Assembly: GCA_000961725.1 (NCBI GenBank)
Contig: LADS01000056.1
Coordinates: forward strand, 1 to 64,000
Source of the DNA: Desulfobulbaceae bacterium BRH_c16a
GTDB taxonomy: Bacteria; Desulfobacterota; Desulfobulbia; Desulfobulbales; Desulfocapsaceae
Length of the DNA stretch: 64,000 nt
Reading direction: 5' to 3'
Both the position numbers and the translations under genes were made by a program. The notes under the pieces were generated by a model that ran no database searches, was not told the origin of the DNA, and saw only the letters and a program-made list of their open reading frames with translations. Below, one piece after another: positions 15,055-24,085 of this stretch (its first letter is position 1; the number at the start of each line of letters is the position of its first letter).

Positions 15055-15615
15055 AGAAGGGCGGTAATCTACAAAAACGATTCGAATCGTCAAAAAAGAA
15101 AAGGGTACCAGGCATTTAGGAATCGTGCTACTCTCTATTCTTTGATAGAAACGGGAATGCGTCGAACCGCTGTTGTGGTGAAATTGAATCTGGATGATGT
15201 GGATTTTGATAACCGGTCCTTGAAAGTATTGGAGAAAGGCGGGATTACTCATTCATATAAGATCAGTCGTGAGTGGTTACAGGCAATTCGAGAGTACCTT
15301 GAACATGAAAGGGAAGTTGATGTTGAGAAGTGGCAGAATCCTGCATTGTTTTTATCTGCAAGAACTACTGCTCATGGTGATGGTCGTTTACAGTCGAAAG
15401 CGGTAAACGAGGTCTGGAACCAGATTTGTGAAAAGGCCGGTGTGAAAGGGAAGACACCCCATAGTGCTCGACATGCTATCAGACGACACATCATTGAGAA
15501 AACCGAGAATGTTGCAGCGGTGCAGAGATAATTGGGACACAAAAATCCTGTTTACTCTATACAATATTCCCGGATCACGGCTGATGAGCTGGATAAAGTG
15601 ATTAATGATCGGTGA
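15055..15615 (+). pseudogene. Tyrosine recombinase/integrase remnant
   Basis: Catalytic-domain sequence of a phage-type integrase, lacking the N-terminal arm and core-binding domains: the frame opens only after a stop at 15052. Visible catalytic elements are the first Arg in LIETGMRRTAV, HSARHAIRR (His-x-x-Arg) and, after an in-frame TAA at 15529-15531, LGHKNPVYSIQYSR with the terminal Tyr. The TAA stands where a Gln codon (CAA) is expected, directly before the LGH motif, so a single C-to-T change killed the gene. Shortened and nonsense-mutated, it cannot be functional on its own. Confidence 0.85.
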
Positions 15616-15741
15616 AAGGCGAGCTATTTTTAAAATATATGAAATTTACCTATGATATCAAAAAATTTGAGAAACAATAATTTTTGCTGTCATCGTCGCA
15701 AACTCATAAGCAGAGGCTTCTCTTGCGAGGAGGCATAATAC

Positions 15742-18700
15742 ATGCCACTGATAACACTGCCGAGACTCGAAAGAATTGTTTGGAAACAAGCAGGAGGTCA
15801 AAATGAAATAGTTCAACTCCTGGCCAAGGAAAGAAAGGTAGATCTCGCGGTAATTTCGGCTGATAGAAGTCATTTGGTAATCGGCAATGATGAAGCCCTG
15901 TACTGTTTAACAGATAATCCTTCAAGTATCACTGACGGCCATGCCTATATGCTCAAAACCGACAAGAGGCCAACTGAGCAAATATTTCTGGATAATAAAA
16001 TTAAATTCAAGAAATGGCTGCACCACCCAGCCTTGCAGAATCATTCCGTCGAAGCAATCAACGGGTCCTGGTACCAGGATTTTTATTTCATTGAAGAAGA
16101 CTTGGAAAATAATGTTCCAGGGCTTCGTTTACCACAGATTGGTGCCATTTATGCCATTTTGAGTCATCTCAAGGTTAATAATGATATGGGCACAGTGGTG
16201 ATGCCTACTGGCACTGGCAAGACCGAAGCTATGCTCTCAGTTTTGGTTGCAAACCAGTGTAAAAGACTTCTGGTCACAGTTCCAACGGACGCGTTGCGTG
16301 GACAAATATTCGAAAAATTTGTTTCATTAGGCTTGTTAAAGGATTTCAAAATTATTGGCGAACGATCCTTATATCCTAGGGTGGGGATTGTCAAAAATAA
16401 GTTTGCTGACACTCAAGAAATGGAGCAATTCTTTAGTCAGTGCAATGTCATTGTGACTACGATGAAAATCGTAGCTGATAGCTCTAGTGAACAGCAAAGA
16501 AAAATGTCAACGATGTGTTCTCATCTGTTTATCGATGAGGCCCATCATGCCAAGGCAAAATCCTGGGAACGGTTTGCAGACACTTTTCAAGATTCTCAGG
16601 TTATCCAATTCACAGCGACTCCGTTCAGGAATGATCAACAGAGACTTGAGGGTAAGGTGATTTTCAACTTCCCTCTGAAAAAAGCCCAGGAACAAGGTTA
16701 TTTCAAGAAAATTAACTTCATTGCTGTTCGGGAGTATGAAAATCAGGCCGCAGATGCTCGGATAGCCATGGAAGCAGTGCAAAAATTACGGGCTGATCGA
16801 AATGCCGGGATGAGCCATATCTTGATGGCTCGGTGTGAGACTAAGGCTAGAGCTGAGGAAGTTTTCAATCTCTATGCTGAGCACCAGGATCTCCATCCAG
16901 TTTGTATATTTTCAGGAATCAGCAACAAAGCTGAAAAGCTTCGTAACATTGTCGCCAAAAAACATCAAATTATTGTCTGTGTAGATATGCTCGGGGAAGG
17001 CTTTGATCTACCTGAGTTAAAAATTGCTGCATTTCATGACCTGCGAAAGAGCCTTCCTATTACTCTGCAGTATTCAGGTCGGTTTACACGAACAAAATAT
17101 GATGAAAAGCTGGGAGATGCAACATTCATTGCTAATATTGCCGACTTGCAGGTGGTGGATGCTCTGGAGCAGCTCTATGCCCAGGATGCCGACTGGAACC
17201 TGATCCTCTCCTCATTAAGTTCTGGCGAAGTTGAAAATGTCATGAATTATGAGGAATTATTGGCTGGCTTTACTAATTTTAAAGAGGCAAAAATTCCTTT
17301 CCAAAATATTCGGTCTGCCCTCAGTGCGGTGGTCTATAAAAATCATTCCCAAACTTGGCAACCGCAAAAATTTAAGCATGGTATTGCCAATTACAATGAC
17401 TGCGACTTTAAGTTCCATGACATCAACGAGTCAAAAAAACTCCTGGTTATTGTAACTGCCAGCAAAGCAGCTATAGAGTGGGGCAAGTTTAACGATATTT
17501 ACCAGCTCATCTGGAATATCATCATTGTCCACTGGGATTCCGGCAATAATCTCTTGTTTATACATGGTTCTGATAATAGCGGTCTCTATGAAAAATTGGC
17601 AAAGGCCTTAATCGGAGATAGTGCAGAAATAATTAATGAAGTTAATGTGTTCAAGGCCTTTCATGGAATTAATCGGATTACCTTGAAGAATGTTGGGCTT
17701 AAAGAATTTCTGGGCAAACATATACGCTTTCGCATGAGCGTAGGGACAGATGTGGAAGAAGCCTTAAGTTTAGCCGAAAAGCAAAAAGGACAGAAAGCTT
17801 TTGTGGTTGGCGATGGATACGAAAATGGTCAAAAGGTCTCAATCGGATGCTCGTATAAGGGAAGAGTTTGGAGTCGGTCAAGAGGTAATTTGAACGAGTT
17901 CATGGATTGGTGTCAGGGCGTCGGCAAAAAATTAGCCGATGAGGATATAGATCCGAATCAGATTTTACGGGAAACTCTTATTCCCGAATTGGTTATGCAT
18001 AGGCCCAATGTTTTCCCTGTCTGGATTGATTGGTCCGAGGAGGTTTACCAATACTTAGAGCACAGGTATGACTTCAAGGTTGATGGGAAATCCTATAACC
18101 TGTCAACTTGCGAGCTGCGAATTACAAACCCGTCAATTGATGAAAAAATCTTTTTTGATTTTGTCACGACAGATAGTTTCTTCGGCTTTGAACTTCGTCT
18201 ATTCGAGAAAAATTTAGAAGGCAATATCATCCCTGAGTTTGAGATACTAAGTCTCACAGAGAAAGAGATTACAGTATCCTTTGGCACGAACACCATACCG
18301 CTTTCCGATTTCCTTCGTGAATACCCTCCAACTATTTGGTTCGCTGATGGCTCTGCTCTCACGGGTAATAATTTTGTCCAACTAAAAAATGCCATCCGAC
18401 CATATCCGAAAGAAAATATTATTGTCTGGGATTGGTCTGGCGTTGACCTGAGTAAAGAGTCTCAACATGTTCCACCTAAATTAGAGGATTCAATTCAATA
18501 CAGGGTGATATATGAACTGAAGCAAGGCGATGTTGATATCATTTATGACGACGATTATGCCGGTGAAGTTGCCGATGTGATCACCATCAAACAGCACTCA
18601 AATAAATTGAAAGTTTGTTTTTACCACCTTAAATATGCCATTGATGGAAAAATAAGTAACAAAATAAATAACTTTTATGAGGTCAATGGTCAGGCACAGA

Positions 18701-18999
18701 AGTCAATCCACTGGAAGCATAAAAGTGGTGATGAATTTATTAACCACCTGTTGCGTAGAGAAACAAAAATTAGAAACGATGTGGAATGTTCACGGTTGGA
18801 AAAAGGTACAAAGGAGGACCTTTGGAAACTTCTTGGTGTCGCTCAAAAGAAAATTCCAATCGAATGGGAAGTTTTCATTGTCCAGCCTGGTGCTTCAAAA
18901 GCCGCTATTTCAGATGGAATTTTAACCCTTTTGGGCGTATCAGAAAATTATCTGATGGAAATTGCAGGAATAAAGTTGCAAATAATCACGAGTGAGTAA
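15742..18999 (+). CDS. Large DEAD/DEAH helicase fused to a putative nuclease domain
   Basis: 1085 residues. The N-terminal about 140 residues are unassigned. The SF2 helicase core follows: PTGTGKTEAM (Walker A, about 155), FIDEAHHAKA (DEAH, about 263), FTATPFR (motif III) and YSGRFTRTK (motif VI, about 443). After a long middle region with no recognised motif, the last 170 residues contain DDDYAGEVADVI (about 933-944) and YHLKYA (about 960). That arrangement of an acidic residue and a Lys on adjacent strands recalls restriction-endonuclease-like domains in defence helicases. It is the first gene of the defence island. Anti-phage function is an inference. Confidence 0.65.
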   Translation: MPLITLPRLERIVWKQAGGQNEIVQLLAKERKVDLAVISADRSHLVIGNDEALYCLTDNPSSITDGHAYMLKTDKRPTEQIFLDNKIKFKKWLHHPALQNHSVEAINGSWYQDFYFIEEDLENNVPGLRLPQIGAIYAILSHLKVNNDMGTVVMPTGTGKTEAMLSVLVANQCKRLLVTVPTDALRGQIFEKFVSLGLLKDFKIIGERSLYPRVGIVKNKFADTQEMEQFFSQCNVIVTTMKIVADSSSEQQRKMSTMCSHLFIDEAHHAKAKSWERFADTFQDSQVIQFTATPFRNDQQRLEGKVIFNFPLKKAQEQGYFKKINFIAVREYENQAADARIAMEAVQKLRADRNAGMSHILMARCETKARAEEVFNLYAEHQDLHPVCIFSGISNKAEKLRNIVAKKHQIIVCVDMLGEGFDLPELKIAAFHDLRKSLPITLQYSGRFTRTKYDEKLGDATFIANIADLQVVDALEQLYAQDADWNLILSSLSSGEVENVMNYEELLAGFTNFKEAKIPFQNIRSALSAVVYKNHSQTWQPQKFKHGIANYNDCDFKFHDINESKKLLVIVTASKAAIEWGKFNDIYQLIWNIIIVHWDSGNNLLFIHGSDNSGLYEKLAKALIGDSAEIINEVNVFKAFHGINRITLKNVGLKEFLGKHIRFRMSVGTDVEEALSLAEKQKGQKAFVVGDGYENGQKVSIGCSYKGRVWSRSRGNLNEFMDWCQGVGKKLADEDIDPNQILRETLIPELVMHRPNVFPVWIDWSEEVYQYLEHRYDFKVDGKSYNLSTCELRITNPSIDEKIFFDFVTTDSFFGFELRLFEKNLEGNIIPEFEILSLTEKEITVSFGTNTIPLSDFLREYPPTIWFADGSALTGNNFVQLKNAIRPYPKENIIVWDWSGVDLSKESQHVPPKLEDSIQYRVIYELKQGDVDIIYDDDYAGEVADVITIKQHSNKLKVCFYHLKYAIDGKISNKINNFYEVNGQAQKSIHWKHKSGDEFINHLLRRETKIRNDVECSRLEKGTKEDLWKLLGVAQKKIPIEWEVFIVQPGASKAAISDGILTLLGVSENYLMEIAGIKLQIITSE

Positions 19000-19148
19000 A
19001 TTTTACATCAGTATAACCATGATCATCTGGACAACTCAAAAAGCGACTGATAATTACTTGATGTTGGCCGCCAAAAATTTTCAAGAATTAGCCAAGATTC
19101 CTTGGAAATTAATGGGAAACCGAATTTGTCTTTGAACAAAGACCTCGC

Positions 19149-22100
19149 ATGGAAATCATCGACAACATAACCTCACTTTTGGGCGATAATCTAAAGAAGA
19201 CACTCCAGCCCGATTCAAAACTTAGGATCGCAGCGTCCTGTTTTTCAATCTACGCCTATGAAGCCCTGAAAGCTGAACTGGAGCAGATCGACTCGCTGAA
19301 CTTCATTTTTACTTCCCCCACCTTCATCGCTAATCAAGTAACCGATAAACTCGGCAAAGAAAAACGCGAGTTTCACATCCCCAAGCTTAAGCGGGAGAGC
19401 AGTCTCTACGGATCAGAGTTTGAAATCCGTCTGAAGAATGAGCTCACGCAGCGGGCCATAGCGAAAGAGTGCGCCGACTGGATTAAGCGTAAGGTCAAAT
19501 TCAAGTCCAACCGTACCCATGCTCCTATGCAGCAGTTTGCTTGTGTAGAAAACCAAGAGGAGAAATCGGCTTATCTCCCTCTCAGTGGCTTTACGGCAGT
19601 GGATCTTGGCTATCAAAGAGGGGATGCCGTATCAAATTTCGTCAACAAGATGAATGACCCCGCCTTGACGGCAACCTATCTTCGTCTATTCGATCAGATA
19701 TGGCATGAAAATGACAAGGTAGAAGATATAACAGCACAAGTTTGCGAGCACATTGCTGCAGTGTATAGCGAAAACTCCCCTGAATCTGTTTATTTCCTGA
19801 TTCTATTCAATCTCTTCAAGGATTTTCTCGAAGATGTCTCTGAAGATGTCATGCCCAATGACCTGACGGGTTACCAAGACAGTCTGATTTGGGCCAAGCT
19901 GTTTAATTTTCAGAGGGATGCAGCTATCGGCATCATCAATAAACTGGAAAGTTTTAACGGCTGTATTCTGGCTGATAGTGTCGGCTTGGGCAAGACCTTC
20001 ACCGCTCTGGCAGTGATCAAATATTACGAGCTGCGTAATAAATCGGTACTGGTGCTCTGTCCCAAGAAGCTTTCAGACAACTGGCAGAATTACAATCAGA
20101 ATCTGGTAACCAACATCTTCGCCAAGGATCGATTTAACTACGATGTCCTGTGCCATACCGACTTGCAACGCACCCGTGGATATTCGCTGGGGATACGACT
20201 TGATCGCATCAACTGGGGCAACTACGATCTGGTAGTCATTGACGAATCGCACAATTTCCGCAACAACGAGGCCTACAAAGACAAAGAGACCCGCTATCAG
20301 AAGTTGATGAATAAGGTCATCAAAGCCGGTGTAAAGACAAAGGTGCTGATGCTTTCAGCCACTCCGGTCAATAATCGTTTCAATGACCTGCGTAATCAGC
20401 TTGCTCTTGCCTACGAAGGCGACTCCGAAAATCTCGATAAAAAGCTGCGCACTGAGAGTGCTGTCAACGAGATATTCCGCCGAGCTCAGGGTGTTTTCAA
20501 TGTTTGGGCAAAGTTGCCACCTGAAGAACGGACACCGGCAGCAATTCTCAATGTACTGGATTTCGATTTTTTTGAGATACTCGACAGTGTCACCATTGCC
20601 CGTTCCCGCAAGCATATTCAGAAGTTTTACGACACCAAGGATATCGGTCCATTCCCGCAGCGTCTCAAACCAATTTCTTATCACAGCCCCCTGACCCATC
20701 GCACCGATGTCATCAACTTTAACGAGATATTCAATCGCCTGATTACCCTGAATATGGGGATGTATGCCCCGTTCCGTTACATCCTGGCCAGTCGTCTCGA
20801 TAAATATGAAAAAGAGTACGACACTGAAGTTAAAGGGGGACTTACACGTTTTAAACAAAGAGACCGGGAGAAGAGTCTCCAGGCGTTGATGACGGTCAAC
20901 TTATTGAAACGTCTCGAAAGCTCGGTGGAGGCATTCCGACTCACGCTGCAGATGTTGCAGGACAAGCATGAAAAGACCCTGGTCAAGATCGATACATTCA
21001 AGAAATCCGGTATTGCCGACAGCTTTGAGGATCCTGCAGCTGCTTTTGAAAATGTCGATGAAGATGAGATGGAAGCATTAGACAGCGACGATGCCACCAT
21101 CGGCGGCAAGGTTCAGATAAGCCTGGCAGATATGGATCTCGACTCCTGGGAATTCGACCTCCGCAATGACCTGGAGATTTTCACCGAACTGCTTGGTGAA
21201 ATGCACAAGATTACTCCGGCCGATGATGCCAAGCTGCAACATTTGCAAAAGCTCATCATAGGTAAGCAAAAAGAACCGATCAATCACGGCAACAAGAAGG
21301 TATTGATCTTCACTGCCTTTGCCGATACAGCCGCTTATCTCTACAATAACCTGGCGCCCTTCATCAAGGAGCAGTTCAGCCTTCACACCGCCAAGGTCAC
21401 CGGCAGCGGTAGCTGTAAATCCACCCTCAAACACAACTATGACTATCAATCATTACTGACGCTGTTCTCTCCGGTCGCCAAGGAAAAGGCCATGATTCTG
21501 CCAAAAGAATCGGCGGTGATTGATATTCTGATCGGTACAGACTGCATCTCGGAAGGACAAAACCTGCAGGATTGTGATTATCTGGTCAATTACGATATTC
21601 ACTGGAATCCAGTCCGTATTATCCAGCGGTTTGGGCGTATCGATCGTATCGGTTCAAAAAACTCGACAATTCAGTTGGTCAATTTCTGGCCTGATATCTC
21701 TCTTGATGACTATATCAATCTGAAAAGCCGCGTTGAAAGCCGCATGATCATTGCCGACGTTACTGCCACCGGTGATGACAATATCCTTAGTGCCGAAGCC
21801 AACGACCTGGCTTTTCGCAGAGAACAGCTCCAGCGGCTTCAGGATGAAGTCATTGACCTGGAAGATGTCAAAACCGGAGTCTCAATAACCGACCTGGGGC
21901 TCAACGATTTTCGCATGGATCTGGTCAATTACGTCAAGGCAAAGGGCAGTCTTGAGGGTGCCCCGAAAGGGATGCATGCCGTCATTGGAGTTGATCCGGA
22001 AAAGGGACTTTGTCCCGGCGTAATTTTCGTGCTCCGCAACACCGACAACGGCGTGAATGTTAACCAGCAGAACCGCCTGCACCCGTATTATCTCATTTAT

Positions 22101-22421
22101 ATAGATACCAATGGCGAGGTGGTGATCAACCATGTGGAGGTCAAAAAGATACTCGACCTCCTTCGGGCAGCCTGTAAAGATCGTTCCGCACCGATTCCCG
22201 CACTCTATGGTCCATTCAATCGAGAGACCCGCGATGGACGGAAGATGGAGACCTATTCCCGCCTGCTTGAGCAGTCCATTCACTCCATGATCAATCTCAA
22301 AGAAGAAAAGGATCTTGATAGCCTTTTCTCTGGCGGTGGCACAACTGCCTTGCTCAACACCATTAGTGGCCTGGATGATTTTGAGCTTATCGCTTTCCTG
22401 GTTGTGCGGGAGGAAGCATAA
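19149..22421 (+). CDS. SNF2-family helicase with N-terminal PLD-like domain
   Basis: 1090 residues. Residues 1-130 read like a phospholipase-D-like nuclease domain start (KLRIAASCFSIYAYEALKAEL), as in other defence helicases. The helicase core has LADSVGLGKTFTAL (Walker A, about 274), VIDESHNFRNN (motif II, about 363), MLSATPVNN (motif III), IGTDCISEGQNLQ (motif V) and IQRFGRIDRIGS (motif VI, about 825). A stop codon one base before the GTG of the DUF4391 gene shows a single operon through to Res at 29007. This helicase-DUF4391-Mod-Res order suggests an expanded type III restriction system in which the SNF2 motor is an added translocation subunit. Confidence 0.75.
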   Translation: MEIIDNITSLLGDNLKKTLQPDSKLRIAASCFSIYAYEALKAELEQIDSLNFIFTSPTFIANQVTDKLGKEKREFHIPKLKRESSLYGSEFEIRLKNELTQRAIAKECADWIKRKVKFKSNRTHAPMQQFACVENQEEKSAYLPLSGFTAVDLGYQRGDAVSNFVNKMNDPALTATYLRLFDQIWHENDKVEDITAQVCEHIAAVYSENSPESVYFLILFNLFKDFLEDVSEDVMPNDLTGYQDSLIWAKLFNFQRDAAIGIINKLESFNGCILADSVGLGKTFTALAVIKYYELRNKSVLVLCPKKLSDNWQNYNQNLVTNIFAKDRFNYDVLCHTDLQRTRGYSLGIRLDRINWGNYDLVVIDESHNFRNNEAYKDKETRYQKLMNKVIKAGVKTKVLMLSATPVNNRFNDLRNQLALAYEGDSENLDKKLRTESAVNEIFRRAQGVFNVWAKLPPEERTPAAILNVLDFDFFEILDSVTIARSRKHIQKFYDTKDIGPFPQRLKPISYHSPLTHRTDVINFNEIFNRLITLNMGMYAPFRYILASRLDKYEKEYDTEVKGGLTRFKQRDREKSLQALMTVNLLKRLESSVEAFRLTLQMLQDKHEKTLVKIDTFKKSGIADSFEDPAAAFENVDEDEMEALDSDDATIGGKVQISLADMDLDSWEFDLRNDLEIFTELLGEMHKITPADDAKLQHLQKLIIGKQKEPINHGNKKVLIFTAFADTAAYLYNNLAPFIKEQFSLHTAKVTGSGSCKSTLKHNYDYQSLLTLFSPVAKEKAMILPKESAVIDILIGTDCISEGQNLQDCDYLVNYDIHWNPVRIIQRFGRIDRIGSKNSTIQLVNFWPDISLDDYINLKSRVESRMIIADVTATGDDNILSAEANDLAFRREQLQRLQDEVIDLEDVKTGVSITDLGLNDFRMDLVNYVKAKGSLEGAPKGMHAVIGVDPEKGLCPGVIFVLRNTDNGVNVNQQNRLHPYYLIYIDTNGEVVINHVEVKKILDLLRAACKDRSAPIPALYGPFNRETRDGRKMETYSRLLEQSIHSMINLKEEKDLDSLFSGGGTTALLNTISGLDDFELIAFLVVREEA

Positions 22422-22423
22422 GC

Positions 22424-23083
22424 GTGTTCATCTACCCCGCCAAAGCAGCATTCAACCGAGTATTGCCAAAGACAAAGCTCTACGCCAACGCCAAGCCATC
22501 CAAGTCTCTCAAGGAGAAATTCGTCTCGCAGATCAGCGAAATTGTCTGGAAGTATAAATTGTCACCGGACACCATCAACCTGGCGGCTCGGGATGAATTT
22601 ACCGAGATTCAGATCTTCGATATTCTTCTCAAGGATCCGGAGTTGAGTGCCGAGGTTCTGAGTGTTATAGACAAAGCGATTCCATACCCCATCTTCTTCC
22701 GGCTATGCTATGAAGAGCGGATTAAAGGGGTTGCGGCATTTAAGCGAATGGCGGCAGATGGTTCCGGTAAATGGCTGGTTGATGAGTATTTTGCAACCGA
22801 ATGGATGGATTCCACGAATCCGGCAATGTCTCTGCCCGTAGCGCTTGACCTGAAGACCTTGTATGAGCAGATGCTCTTTATGTATATCGATCTGTCGCCG
22901 CGTGAGGGGGAAGCACTAGAAACCCTGGTGGAGCGGGTTAAACTGATCCGGAAACACCGCCGAGAACTGAAGGCGTTGGAAGCAAAAATGAACTGCGAAA
23001 AGCAGTTTAACCGCAAAGTTGAATTAAATGCCAGAGTGCGAGAGATACAGGAACGGTTACGGTTGTTGACTGTTCACTGTTGA
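22424..23083 (+). CDS. DUF4391-like protein of the restriction cluster
   Basis: 219 residues, GTG start (MFIYPAKAAFNRVLPK) two bases after the SNF2 stop, which argues for translational coupling. The family signature is the N-terminal YPAKAAFNRVLPKTKLYANA and the later ARDEFTEIQIFDILLK. The C-terminal 50 residues are a charged probable coiled-coil (RKHRRELKALEAKMNCEKQF). Members are found almost only beside SNF2 helicase and Mod/Res genes, so it is probably a specificity or assembly factor. The biochemical function is unknown. Confidence 0.65.
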   Translation: MFIYPAKAAFNRVLPKTKLYANAKPSKSLKEKFVSQISEIVWKYKLSPDTINLAARDEFTEIQIFDILLKDPELSAEVLSVIDKAIPYPIFFRLCYEERIKGVAAFKRMAADGSGKWLVDEYFATEWMDSTNPAMSLPVALDLKTLYEQMLFMYIDLSPREGEALETLVERVKLIRKHRRELKALEAKMNCEKQFNRKVELNARVREIQERLRLLTVHC

Positions 23084-23123
23084 CCGGGCAAGCAATAATA
23101 CAGAAAAGGAGCATATCAATCAC

Positions 23124-23963
23124 ATGATAAAATCCGATTTAATACGTGTGGGTGTTTTTGAAGGGAAACATATTCGCAAAATCATGAATGAAGGTGAATG
23201 GTGGTTTTCTGTGGTGGATATTGTCGAAGTGCTTACCGGCAGCAATATACCAAAACGATATTGGAGCGATCTCAAGCGTAAGCTGACTAAAGAAGGGTAT
23301 TCTGAGTTGTACGATAAAATCGTACAACTGAAATTTGTTGCTGCCGATGGGAAATATTACGCCACCGATTGCGCCAACCCTGAAACCATGTTCCGTATCA
23401 TCCAGTCAATTCCCTCACCGAAGGTTGAACCGCTCAAACAATGGCTGGCGCGGGTAGGTTATGAACGGCTGGAGGAGATCGAGAACCCCGAGCTTTCCAT
23501 GGAGCGGATGCAGGCGTTGTATGAGAAAAAAGGGTATCCGAAAGAGTGGATTGACAAGCGGATGCGTGGAATTGCCGTCCGGCAGGACTTGACTGACGAG
23601 TGGAAAACTCGTGGGGCCAAGACCAGCCTGGAATATGCGATACTGACCAATGAGATCATGCAGGGGGCTTTTGATCTGAAAGTGGATGAGTACAGGCAGG
23701 TGAAAGGATTGGCACGAGAGAACCTGCGCGACCATATGACCGACATTGAGCTGATTCTGACCATGCTTGGCGAGGCAACCACCACCAAACTGCATCGTGA
23801 CCGGGATTCTCAGGGGATTGAACCGCTGAAGAAGGATGCCCAGGAAGGCGGCGCAGTTGCGGGCAGCACCCGCAGGGATATTGAAAAACGATCCGGCAAA
23901 CCAGTGGTGACGGGCGAGAATTTCAAGGGTTTGACCGGTAAAAGGAAGAAGAAAATAACGTAG
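23124..23963 (+). CDS. BRO-N/antirepressor-like protein inside the restriction cluster
   Basis: 279 residues. The N-terminal about 100 residues match the BRO/KilA-type phage antirepressor fold: RVGVFEGKHIRKIMNEGEWW FSVVDIVEVL, then YWSDLKRKL and the CANPETMFRIIQSIPSP end. A middle helical part contains LARVGYERLEEIENPELSMERM. The C-terminus is basic and poorly structured. Similar genes are often found as passengers in restriction loci, where they may act as regulators. AAAAGGAG lies upstream and the gene is 40 bases after DUF4391. Confidence 0.7.
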   Translation: MIKSDLIRVGVFEGKHIRKIMNEGEWWFSVVDIVEVLTGSNIPKRYWSDLKRKLTKEGYSELYDKIVQLKFVAADGKYYATDCANPETMFRIIQSIPSPKVEPLKQWLARVGYERLEEIENPELSMERMQALYEKKGYPKEWIDKRMRGIAVRQDLTDEWKTRGAKTSLEYAILTNEIMQGAFDLKVDEYRQVKGLARENLRDHMTDIELILTMLGEATTTKLHRDRDSQGIEPLKKDAQEGGAVAGSTRRDIEKRSGKPVVTGENFKGLTGKRKKKIT

Positions 23964-24085
23964 GTCTGTCGGGTAAGCGCACATTACCTGTGACCGAATT
24001 TGCCATCAGTGGTGAACGTGCGATAGACCGAGCACCCGTCGATGCGCCCCTACGAACATAATGTGGATACTGAAAAGGAATTACC

